A stretch of DNA of 64,000 nucleotides, taken from UBA11612 sp965228575 (GTDB lineage: Bacteria > Pseudomonadota > Alphaproteobacteria > Rhodospirillales > Rhodospirillaceae). Made by a program: the position numbers and the translations under genes. Shown here one piece after another: positions 26,196 to 34,251 of this stretch. Every line of letters starts with the position of its first letter. Position 1 is the stretch's first letter. The DNA is taken from contig CBDDHW010000016.1 of NCBI GenBank assembly GCA_965228575.1, positions 124,001 to 188,000 of the forward strand, given 5' to 3'. Under the pieces are notes generated by a model that was not told the DNA's origin, made no database searches, and worked only from the letters and a program-made list of their open reading frames with translations.

Positions 26196-26846
26196 GTGAA
26201 CACAAAAGTTATTTTTGCTGGCGCTTTGGCATTGTCGACTTTTGCTGCATCCGCTGCAGCCGATACTTTAAGCGCGCTCGTTACCCAGAGCGACGGCTCT
26301 CCGGTTCAAGACGCTGTCATAAGCGTTCAGGGAACCGAAGGGAGCCAGACATCGGCCCCGGTCGGAACACTCGCCACCATGATACAACAAGGGCAGCGTT
26401 TTCGGCCCTTCATTCTTCCGGTCCAAGTAGGCACTACTGTGGAATTTCCCAACCGGGACCCCTTCCGTCACCATGTCTACTCGTTCTCAGATGCGAAAAC
26501 CTTCGAGCTTAAGCTCTTTGACTCCTCAGAAAACGAAACAATGACTTTCGACAGGGTGGGAGTGGTTCCGCTTGGTTGCAATATCCACGACAACATGTTG
26601 GCGTACGTCTATGTCGTCGGTACACCGCATTTTTCGCAAACGGATGACACCGGAAACATCGCTTTCGAAGACCTCCCCGCCGGCAACTATACGGTCAGCG
26701 TTTGGCACCCAAACCAGCGCTCTGAGGTCGAGTCCGTTGAGGTTACGTTATCCGCCGACGGTGATTTGCAGCTAAAGTTCGAAATGGATCTGAGACGGTC
26801 ACGCGGACAACGTGATCCAGGCGAATTCGACGAAACCGAGTACTAA
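26196..26846 (+). CDS. Periplasmic cupredoxin-like (methylamine-utilization-type) protein
   Basis: I use the GTG at 26196 (NTKVIFAGALALSTFAASAAA, a signal peptide); the longer frame starts with TTG at 26184. The 216-residue precursor has a cupredoxin-like fold with copper-ligand candidates FRHHVYSF and a Cys-x-x-His motif in PLGCNIHDNMLAYV (His, Cys, His, Met). A carboxypeptidase-regulatory-like beta domain (FEDLPAGNYTVSVWHPN) and a charged tail follow. Proteins with this layout are annotated as methylamine utilization proteins, though no methylamine pathway genes are here. It is 22 bases upstream of the EAL gene, in an apparent three-gene operon. A copper-binding or redox role is inferred from the ligand set. 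Confidence 0.78.
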   Translation: MNTKVIFAGALALSTFAASAAADTLSALVTQSDGSPVQDAVISVQGTEGSQTSAPVGTLATMIQQGQRFRPFILPVQVGTTVEFPNRDPFRHHVYSFSDAKTFELKLFDSSENETMTFDRVGVVPLGCNIHDNMLAYVYVVGTPHFSQTDDTGNIAFEDLPAGNYTVSVWHPNQRSEVESVEVTLSADGDLQLKFEMDLRRSRGQRDPGEFDETEY

Positions 26847-26868
26847 CGCGCACCGGAGGACCACATAG

Positions 26869-29268
26869 GTGTTTCACACCTTTCAGACACGTCTAATCTT
26901 GTTTTTCGGCCTCCTTTTTCTGATTGTTGGGTTGGCGACACTCTTGCTTGTAAGAAATGCCATCCAAGACAACATTTTCGATCAAGCACGCGCCCAACTG
27001 GTCTCGACCAACGATATTTTTAACATCCAGGTCGAAGCTACGGTGGAAACCCTCGAGGAAGGATCTGCCGTCGTAGCCCAGGACTTCGGATTCCGTCAGG
27101 CCGTTGCAACAAATGATCAACCAACAATCCTTTCAGCCCTCAATAACTTGCGTGGCCGCATAAATGCGAGCCGTGCGTTTTTGGTCTCCTTAGATAACGT
27201 CGTCATGGCCGACACGGCCGTGCCCGGTTCCCAACTAGACACAACAGCCGCATTCCCTTTTCCGGAAATGATCGAAACCGCAGACATAGAGGGGAGCGCC
27301 ACCTCTGCAGCCGTATTGGACGACCAAATTTTTCAACTGGTCGTGGTTCCGGTACTCGCTCCAGTTCCCATAGCTTGGATCGTCGTCGGCGTAGAAATTA
27401 ATGACGCGTTCGCGATGGACCTCCAGCGCGCCTCGACCGTGCCCGCAGAGGTCACGTTCGCGTTCAGAACGGACGTGAACGACAGTTGGAGTGCACCGGC
27501 CACAACTCTGCCCTCCGACTTGCGGCAGATACTTACGAGCACGTTGGGAAATCCAGAACGGTTTATGGGCGAGCCTGACACGCTGACGATGGGCGAAAGT
27601 GACTATGTCACTCTTGTTGAGCCCCTTACCGGGTCCGATGACGCCTTTACCATCGATATCGTCCTTCAATACTCTCTCGACGTTGCTCTCCAACCTTACC
27701 AACCTCTATTCGTCCTATTGCTGGCGCTAGCCGGCGCGGCATTGACCCTCACGCTTATTGCAGCCGCCGTGATCGCAAATGGCATCGCCAAACCCATTCG
27801 AATTCTGGATACGGCAGCTCGGCGAATTCAAGAGGGCCGGTATGACGAGAAAATCGTGATTTCACAACAAGACGAGCTGGGACGACTGTCAGAAACTTTC
27901 AATCAAATGATGGACGGTATCGCAGAACGCGAAGATAGAATTGCATACCAAGCCCGGCACGACGCTCCGTCAGGACTTCCAAACAGAACGTCGTTCGAGA
28001 GTCACATTTCACAGATGATCGATTCTCGCCAGGGAACTGATAGGGCATTTAGCGTCCTATTGCTGCAAATTGGGCGTTTCTCTGAAATTAACAGCACCTT
28101 GGGACATGACACTGGTGAAGAGCTCATTCGCAAGATCGGCAAAAGTTTGCAGGATATTGTTCCGGGATCGAACATGGTCGCTCGACACTCAAATAGTATG
28201 TTTGCTGTGTCCCTCGATGAAAACGACCCCTCGAAAACCAAGGAAATTGTTGGGCAAATCCTCAAGGTTTTTGAAGAAGCGGTGAGTATCGGAGGTATTA
28301 ATATCGACATTACCGTGACGGTCGGAGAAACGCGCTTCCCAGAGCATGGCGAGACCAGCCGCACTCTTCTTCAACACGCAGATACCGCGATTTACGAGGC
28401 ACATAGGGCCAGTGTCACGCATATGGTCTATGACCCTGAACTTGACCCGCATAAACCTGAGCGCCTTTCCATGATGGGTGAGCTACGGCGTGGGCTGGAT
28501 GAAGGTCAGTTCCAATTTTATTACCAGCCGAAGGTAGATATCGCGACCGAGACCGTGACCGCCGTGGAGGCTCTTATTCGATGGATACACCCTGAACGGG
28601 GCTTTATGCCACCGGACCTTTTTATTCCCATGGCCGAGCAAACAGGGAACGTGAAGAAATTGACGGTTTGGGCTCTGGACACCGTTGTCAAACAATCCAA
28701 GCTTTGGTCGGACAAGGGAATAAATGTGAAAATTGGGGTGAACCTGTCAGCTCACGACCTCACAAATCGAAATCTACCGAAACAAATTAAAACTCTTCTG
28801 TCGGAACACGGTGTTAAGGCAGAGAGCCTGATCTTAGAGATCACCGAAAGTGCAGTCATGGAAGACCCAACGCGCGCGATGGAGATTCTGAAAGAACTCA
28901 ACGCAATGGATTTGACCTTATCCATAGACGATTATGGAACAGGTTATTCCTCGATGGCGTACCTAAAAAGCCTGCCCGTGCACGAAATCAAAATCGACAA
29001 GTCTTTTGTATTAAACCTCGCCGAAAATGCAGGCGATGAAATATTGGTGCGCTCCACGATCGAGCTGGGGCACAATCTCGGTCTCAAGGTGACCGCGGAA
29101 GGTATCGAGGATCAGGGTTCACTAGATATCTTGAAACGTTATGGTTGCGAAACAGGCCAAGGCTATTTTATTAGCAAGCCCGTCCCTGCTCAGGACTTCG
29201 AGGAATTCTATGCCACATCCCGATGGTCTCCCCGGCGCAACGAGCCAGACGCTGCGAGCAACGTCTAA
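26869..29268 (+). CDS. HAMP-EAL c-di-GMP phosphodiesterase with degenerate GGDEF
   Basis: The GTG at 26869 follows GGAGG. The 799-residue protein has a TM helix (about 6-28), a periplasmic sensor (about 30-275), a second TM (about 277-300), HAMP (about 300-352), a GGDEF-like domain (about 370-520) and an EAL domain (about 535-785). The GGDEF site is lost (ARHSNSMFAVS in place of RxGGDEF), so no cyclase activity is expected. The EAL site looks intact: VEALIRW, EITESAV, SIDDYGTGYSS, EIKIDKSFV. It should hydrolyse c-di-GMP in response to a periplasmic signal. Its 3' end overlaps the outer-membrane protein gene by 59 bases, and the cupredoxin-like gene is 22 bases upstream, so the three gene products may form one sensing unit. 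Confidence 0.88.
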   Translation: MFHTFQTRLILFFGLLFLIVGLATLLLVRNAIQDNIFDQARAQLVSTNDIFNIQVEATVETLEEGSAVVAQDFGFRQAVATNDQPTILSALNNLRGRINASRAFLVSLDNVVMADTAVPGSQLDTTAAFPFPEMIETADIEGSATSAAVLDDQIFQLVVVPVLAPVPIAWIVVGVEINDAFAMDLQRASTVPAEVTFAFRTDVNDSWSAPATTLPSDLRQILTSTLGNPERFMGEPDTLTMGESDYVTLVEPLTGSDDAFTIDIVLQYSLDVALQPYQPLFVLLLALAGAALTLTLIAAAVIANGIAKPIRILDTAARRIQEGRYDEKIVISQQDELGRLSETFNQMMDGIAEREDRIAYQARHDAPSGLPNRTSFESHISQMIDSRQGTDRAFSVLLLQIGRFSEINSTLGHDTGEELIRKIGKSLQDIVPGSNMVARHSNSMFAVSLDENDPSKTKEIVGQILKVFEEAVSIGGINIDITVTVGETRFPEHGETSRTLLQHADTAIYEAHRASVTHMVYDPELDPHKPERLSMMGELRRGLDEGQFQFYYQPKVDIATETVTAVEALIRWIHPERGFMPPDLFIPMAEQTGNVKKLTVWALDTVVKQSKLWSDKGINVKIGVNLSAHDLTNRNLPKQIKTLLSEHGVKAESLILEITESAVMEDPTRAMEILKELNAMDLTLSIDDYGTGYSSMAYLKSLPVHEIKIDKSFVLNLAENAGDEILVRSTIELGHNLGLKVTAEGIEDQGSLDILKRYGCETGQGYFISKPVPAQDFEEFYATSRWSPRRNEPDAASNV

Positions 29269-30562
29269 TCTCTCTGCCAGACGGCCGCAGACTCTGAGTG
29301 CGGCTGCGCTCTTTCTTTTATCGTGCTTGTGTGTAGCAAGCTCTGAATCATACGCTCAAAACCTTAAGTTGCTTCCCGATGGCATGGACCTCGACGTAAA
29401 GGGCTATTTAGAGGGCCGTGCGGTGGCTACAAGCTCGACGCGCAGCTGGGAAGACAATGGACTTGGCAAACTTCGTTTCGGGGGATCGGCGGGCGGAAAA
29501 CGCCGGGCGTTAATCCGTGGGGAGGCCGCGGCGGTTGCACGCCTAATGTTTGGGTTCGACTGGACAGGAATCATCCATGTCTCGGCTAATGAAGAGCAAC
29601 ACGTTCCTATAGATATTATCGAGGCATTTATTCAATACAAACCAGCTCCGCGCGGCCGCATTGGCTTCAGCGCGAAGACAGGCGTGTTTTTTCCGCCGAT
29701 TTCCCTTGAGAACTCGGGACTTGCTTGGACGAGCCCCTACACCCTCACATCTTCGGCGATTAATAGCTGGGTCGGCGAGGAACTCAAAACCATTGGCGGC
29801 GAGGTTACGGCAACGTATCGCACACAAGACGTTAATCTCGAGATGGCCGGGGCAGCATTTGTCGCGAACGATCCTGCCGGAACTCAGCTCGCGTGGCGCG
29901 GATGGTCACTCCATGATCGCGAAGCTGGGTTATTTGACCGTCTAAATCTGGCGCCGGTCAGAATTACACGGCCCGGTGCACGCCTTTTTCGGCAAGCTCC
30001 AAGCGAAGAGCCCTTCCATGAAATCGATAATCGCGTGGGGTACTACGCGCACGCCTCTGCCGAGCACCTAGACTATGGGACGCTGACGGCCCTCTGGTAC
30101 GACAACAACGCCGACGACCGCGTTCTGAAATTCGGACAATGGGCCTGGCGAACAAAGTTTTGGTCATTGGGTTACAAGGTCGAATTGCCCGGTGAAATTG
30201 ACCTGGTAGCCCAGGCGATGCGCGGCAGCACAACAGTGGTCACCCTCCCCACTGAGCCCTCCGCTGTCGTGGACACTCGGTTTTGGGCCGCCTATGCACT
30301 TGCGAGCCGCGCGTTTGGGCGGCATCGGGTCAGCCTCCGCCTGGACCGGTTTGGAACGAATGACAGAGATTCATCAATTGACGACAATAATGAGCACGGC
30401 ACAGCCATTACCGCGGCCTATGTGCTAAGGCCAGCGCCAAGACAACGCCTGACGGTGGAAGCGCTTTACGTTAAAAGCTATCGTCCGGAACGCACCCACC
30501 TAGGCTTTCCGGTGCGCGCGAGTGAAATGCTCTTTCAAGCAAGTTACAGATTTTTCTTTTAA
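29210..30562 (+). CDS. Predicted outer-membrane beta-barrel protein
   Basis: The frame opens farther upstream, but I use the ATG at 29210 (MPHPDGLPGA), inside the EAL gene, because it precedes a signal peptide (LSAAALFLLSCLCVASSESYAQ). The mature region (about 50-450) has alternating strands with many aromatic residues, such as IRGEAAAVARLMFGFDW and ALWYDNNADDRVLKFGQW, and a terminal aromatic run ending YRFFF. This is a typical C-terminal signature of a barrel inserted by the BAM complex. No known family is recognised. The 59-base overlap with the phosphodiesterase gene argues for coupled translation. It may be a porin or an envelope sensor partner; no substrate can be named. Confidence 0.75.
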   Translation: MPHPDGLPGATSQTLRATSNLSARRPQTLSAAALFLLSCLCVASSESYAQNLKLLPDGMDLDVKGYLEGRAVATSSTRSWEDNGLGKLRFGGSAGGKRRALIRGEAAAVARLMFGFDWTGIIHVSANEEQHVPIDIIEAFIQYKPAPRGRIGFSAKTGVFFPPISLENSGLAWTSPYTLTSSAINSWVGEELKTIGGEVTATYRTQDVNLEMAGAAFVANDPAGTQLAWRGWSLHDREAGLFDRLNLAPVRITRPGARLFRQAPSEEPFHEIDNRVGYYAHASAEHLDYGTLTALWYDNNADDRVLKFGQWAWRTKFWSLGYKVELPGEIDLVAQAMRGSTTVVTLPTEPSAVVDTRFWAAYALASRAFGRHRVSLRLDRFGTNDRDSSIDDNNEHGTAITAAYVLRPAPRQRLTVEALYVKSYRPERTHLGFPVRASEMLFQASYRFFF

Positions 30563-30573
30563 GGATTGGACAC

Positions 30574-31638
30574 GTGACATCTTCGCCTCCAGCCACAAAC
30601 GTGCTTCCAGTGGCCGCATTTCTCGGGCTGGTCGCCCTGACCATATATCTGCTGGTAGTCGGCGAAGGTGTATTTATGCCGCTGGTTCTGGCGATTTTTA
30701 TTTCGTACTTAATTGTAGCCCTGTCTCACGCCCTGGATCGATTGAGGATCAAAGGGTGGCGGCCTCCGGGGTGGATGAGCCTAACCATGGCGATCATCCT
30801 GTTTTTGCTGGCGATCGCACTGGTCATTCAATTGATCACAGGAAATATTCGCGACGTGGTCGACGCCGCCCCCCAATACCAAGAGCGGCTCCAAGAGTTA
30901 CTAGCAAACATAAATAGCACGGTCGCGTCGTACATACCCTTGGGCGGCCCGGTCACGTTCACCACGCTCATCGAGAACTTCGACCTAGGAGCCTTGGCCC
31001 GAAGATTTGCGGGAGCGCTCCAGTCTATTGCCGGAAATGCGTTCCTAATTTTGCTTTATGTGGCGTTCCTTCTGCTGGAGTACCGGACTTTTGATCAAAA
31101 ACTTGCCGCCATGTTCCGAAATGAGGGACGCCTTGAGCGCGTAAAGTCGACGATGGCCGAAATCGGGCGCAAGACGGAGACCTATGTCGCCGTTAAAACC
31201 CTTGCGAGCCTGCTCGTCGGAGGGCTCAGCTATGGCGTGTTGCTGTTTTTCGGGGTGGATTTTGCGGGATTTTGGGCCCTACTCATTTTTATTCTAAATT
31301 TTATCCCCTATATCGGATCCCTCATCGCAGTTGTATTTCCCACCGTCCTAGCTCTTCTCCAATTCGGGTCTGTTGGGCTCTTTTTAATCATCCTTGCCAC
31401 CCTGACGGGCGTTCAGGTTCTTGTTGGAAATGTTCTAGAACCACGGTGGATGGGAAAATCGTTGAACTTAAGTCCGCTTATTATCCTGATCGCACTCTCA
31501 GTGTGGGGTGCCCTATGGGGCGTTGTCGGGATGATATTAAGTGTGCCGATTACAGTAATTGGCGCCATCATTCTTGCGCAATTTCCAAGTACGCGTGCGG
31601 TCGCCGTATTCATGTCGGAGAACGGTGAAGTAAAATAG
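30574..31638 (+). CDS. AI-2E family transporter (PerM/YhhT type)
   Basis: The start is a GTG at 30574. The 354-residue protein has about eight hydrophobic helices, the family LIFILNFIPYIGSLIAVVFP signature near residue 236, and the conserved NVLEPRWMGKSLNLSPLIIL block near 288. Members export or import diverse solutes; the AI-2 role was shown only for E. coli TqsA, so no substrate should be inferred here. It lies 11 bases after the outer-membrane protein gene and may be cotranscribed with the cupredoxin-EAL-barrel trio. Confidence 0.92.
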   Translation: MTSSPPATNVLPVAAFLGLVALTIYLLVVGEGVFMPLVLAIFISYLIVALSHALDRLRIKGWRPPGWMSLTMAIILFLLAIALVIQLITGNIRDVVDAAPQYQERLQELLANINSTVASYIPLGGPVTFTTLIENFDLGALARRFAGALQSIAGNAFLILLYVAFLLLEYRTFDQKLAAMFRNEGRLERVKSTMAEIGRKTETYVAVKTLASLLVGGLSYGVLLFFGVDFAGFWALLIFILNFIPYIGSLIAVVFPTVLALLQFGSVGLFLIILATLTGVQVLVGNVLEPRWMGKSLNLSPLIILIALSVWGALWGVVGMILSVPITVIGAIILAQFPSTRAVAVFMSENGEVK

Positions 31639-32448
31639 AAAACTAGAAGAGACGATGACCGACCATACGCCGTACAGATTCGGAAATTTCGAATCCGATT
31701 CGCTTTTTGGCGGCGAATTTGCGTCAAAATGACTGCCGATTAGCAAAACAAGCGTTCGACGCGGACTATATTTAAATCAGAAATTTTATCGATTACGCAG
31801 CCCCTGGGTACACACCTTGGCGCCACACAATTAGTGCTCTTCTCTATTAGCTGAGCCGTTTTAAATTAATCACACCATGCGTTTTCAGCTGCGACCGTAG
31901 AAAATCGAGCGCGAAAATGTCGCGACGTCACAATTTTTGGTTTGAAGGTCATACGTTCCAAGCAAAAGACCGCGCAAGTTGACGCGTTTTCTTTTACGAG
32001 GAGTGAAACGCTGAAAATCGGCAGAATTCTTAGCTTTTTCACGAGCGTTATAGAGTGATACTTCCGACGTCACACCGAGGCTCGGCACGCAGAAAAATGC
32101 TGTGGAGAAGATTCTCGACGAATTTGCGCATGGATCGGTGATTGATTGCTCGCATGTCGCCATCAGAGTGTGTGCACAGCAACATGCACATTACCAACCC
32201 AATCAAAGAGTGTGAATCGACCCCTGCGATGAGCGAGATCATCGTGAATCGTTAAAATTTCGAAAACAATGTAAAAACATAAATCAAGAAAAAAATGCGC
32301 CATATGCGCAAAATCTCTTGTTAATTTTTTTCAAGTGGGTTTATCTCAATGATGTTTGGGCGAAATGCATCGGCCCGGTGGCTAATGCAAAATATTTTTT
32401 ACGGTACCCAAACATCACTTTGTATCACTGCAACAGGGGATATTGATT
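31639..32448. other. AT-rich intergenic region without a convincing gene
   Basis: This gap of about 810 bases is AT-rich and has no gene I trust; a minus-strand frame at 31885-32163 has no family and no ribosome-binding site. At 31677-31695 is a GATTCG-GAAATTT-CGAATC stem followed by CGATTCG and CTTTTT, a weak terminator candidate for the transporter gene. At 32296-32310 lies a dyad TGCGC-CATAT-GCGCA, about 140 bases before the Lys/Ala peptide gene, which may be its regulatory site. Confidence 0.6.
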
Positions 32449-32580
32449 ATGGCTGCAAAGAGAAAAGCTAAGAAGAAAGCTGCTAAGAAGAAAGCTCCGA
32501 AGCGCAAGGCTAAAAAGAAAGCCGCTAAGAGAAAAGCGCCGAAGAGAAAAGCAAAAGCGAAAGCCAAGCGTAAGAAATAG
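32449..32580 (+). CDS. 43-residue Lys/Ala-rich histone-H1-like peptide
   Basis: The reading frame starts MAAKRKAKKKAAKKKAPKRK and continues with the same AAKKKAPKRKAKKK-type repeat through to AKRKK. Lys and Arg make up about 60 percent and Ala about a third, with a few Pro, exactly the composition of bacterial histone-H1-like tails. It would bind DNA or RNA through charge and is natively disordered; a nucleoid-associated or translation-related role is inferred. GGGG lies upstream of the ATG at 32449. The peptide is much shorter than Hc1 or AlgP and stands alone after an AT-rich gap. A terminator hairpin follows about 120 bases downstream. Confidence 0.72.
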   Translation: MAAKRKAKKKAAKKKAPKRKAKKKAAKRKAPKRKAKAKAKRKK

Positions 32581-32701
32581 GTTTTAGCGCAGGGACAGCA
32601 CACAAGAACGGTATAGCAATCGGTGTAATCGGAAGGTGATAAGTCTTTAAGGGCATGGCCCTGAACATTTTACGCCGGTATGCAATCCTATTGTGATGGA
32701 G

Positions 32702-32733
32702 AACCCGTCGGGCAAGAGCTTGACGGGTTTTTC
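32702..32733 (+). terminator. Rho-independent terminator after the H1-like peptide
   Basis: AACCCGTC at 32702-32709 pairs with GACGGGTT at 32722-32729, 8 bp with a 12-base loop, followed by TTTTTC. It ends plus-strand transcription after the basic peptide gene, ahead of the convergent aminotransferase. Confidence 0.88.
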
Positions 32734-32810
32734 ATTGCCTAATCTTGGTCTCTCATCCTGCCGAGATCTGCTGCCGCCCCACGCATCCGTATCCATATGG
32801 CCGGATTGGC

Positions 32811-34028
32811 TCACTGCCTTGGTATTAAAGAGGTCCCAGATTTTAGGACCGCCCGGGCGGCGGCTATGGCACGACCTGGGCTTAGAGGGGCTGAGCCTGC
32901 ATCCGTTAATGCGCTTTCAAGAGCCGACAGGCACGTTAGGACGTGCGCTGGAGTTGCGCTTTGACCCATGACACCGATGCGCCAAACTTTCCCCGCCCAG
33001 GATCCGAGGCCAGCACCGATCTCAAGATCGAACTCTGATAAAAGCTGGCGGCGAATATCAGCCTCCTCAACACCCGGCGGCACATTGACGGCATTGAGCT
33101 GCGGCAGGCGAATATCCGAGGCAACTTTCATAGAAAGGCCCATTGCCTCTAACCCAGCAACAAGAGCGCCATGCATCAGTTCATGCCGACGCCAGGACGC
33201 TTCAAGACCTTCTTCTTCCAAAATCGAGAGTGCTTCGTGCAATCCAAAAAGCGCGTTCACCGGCGCAGTGTGGTGATAGCTTCGCCCGCCACCCGCTGGA
33301 CCGGCCCAATACCCCATCACCAGAGATAGATCCAAGAACCAGCTTTGGACCTTCGTCTTGCGTGCCTTAATGACGTCAACAGCCCGGGAGCTGAACGTTA
33401 CAGGTGACAGCCCTGGCGGGCAGGATAGGCATTTCTGGGTGCCAGAATACACCGCATCGGCACCCCATTCATCGACCGCAACGGGAACTCCGCCCAGTCC
33501 AGTGACGGTGTCCACAATCGACAACGCACCCGCAGACTTTGCCAGTGCGCAAATCTCAGCCGCATCCGACCTGACCCCTGTAGACGTCTCAGCGTGCACG
33601 AAGGCCACCGCTTTCGTCCCGGGGTTTGCCTTGAGCGCTGCGCCGACCGCGTCAAGATCAACAGCCTCTCCCCAGGGAACCTCGACGGTAACAACGCGCG
33701 CGCCACATCGTTCGGCGTTTTCCTTCATCCGCCCGCCAAATACGCCATTGATACAGATGATGACGGTATCGCCAGGCTCGAGCAGGTTTACAAAACAACA
33801 CTCCATCCCCGCGGAGCCGGGCGCCGACAGCGGTATGGTAAGCTCGTTTTCGGTTTGAAAAACCCTCTGAAGCCGCGCCTTAATGCCATCCATCAGATCT
33901 ATAAAGCTCGGGTCGAGGTGCCCAATGGTCGGCCGGGACATGGCCGATAGAACGCGCGGATGGACATCGGACGGTCCAGGGCCCATTAGAAGGCGGCGAG
34001 ACGGCATTGGAGAGACGTTATTTCTCAT
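32811..34028 (-). CDS. Class V aminotransferase, alanine-glyoxylate type
   Basis: This PLP enzyme of about 405 residues (ATG at 34028; a longer frame to 34115 adds a poorly conserved leader) belongs to the class V serine/alanine-glyoxylate aminotransferase group. Landmarks are the start PSRRLLMGPGPSDVHPRVL, the PLP Lys in YSGTQKCLSCPPGL, the phosphate-binding NGVFGGRM region and SIVDTVTGLGGVPVAVDEW with the Asp that binds the pyridine ring. The C-terminal GSWAGKVWRIGVMG matches the family. It would interconvert alanine or serine with glyoxylate; the amino donor cannot be fixed by eye. It is divergent from the SLC13 gene. Confidence 0.92.
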   Translation of the reverse strand: MRNNVSPMPSRRLLMGPGPSDVHPRVLSAMSRPTIGHLDPSFIDLMDGIKARLQRVFQTENELTIPLSAPGSAGMECCFVNLLEPGDTVIICINGVFGGRMKENAERCGARVVTVEVPWGEAVDLDAVGAALKANPGTKAVAFVHAETSTGVRSDAAEICALAKSAGALSIVDTVTGLGGVPVAVDEWGADAVYSGTQKCLSCPPGLSPVTFSSRAVDVIKARKTKVQSWFLDLSLVMGYWAGPAGGGRSYHHTAPVNALFGLHEALSILEEEGLEASWRRHELMHGALVAGLEAMGLSMKVASDIRLPQLNAVNVPPGVEEADIRRQLLSEFDLEIGAGLGSWAGKVWRIGVMGQSATPAHVLTCLSALESALTDAGSAPLSPGRAIAAARAVLKSGTSLIPRQ

Positions 34029-34251
34029 GGGGAGCGAAGTCCTATCATTTTTGAAAATCGGGGGCGCAATCTGCCAGAGGCCGGATATGATCGAAACCCC
34101 CCAAAAAATCACCACGCTATAATTTCCATATTTTCGAGGTTTCGCGAAACGACCGTGATTAGGTAGTGAAATTTCTTGAAAAACCTTGTACCGGAAGGCA
34201 GAGCAGACAGGGCTCTGGCGCGACCACCACTAACACCCTCTAGGATTCTCC

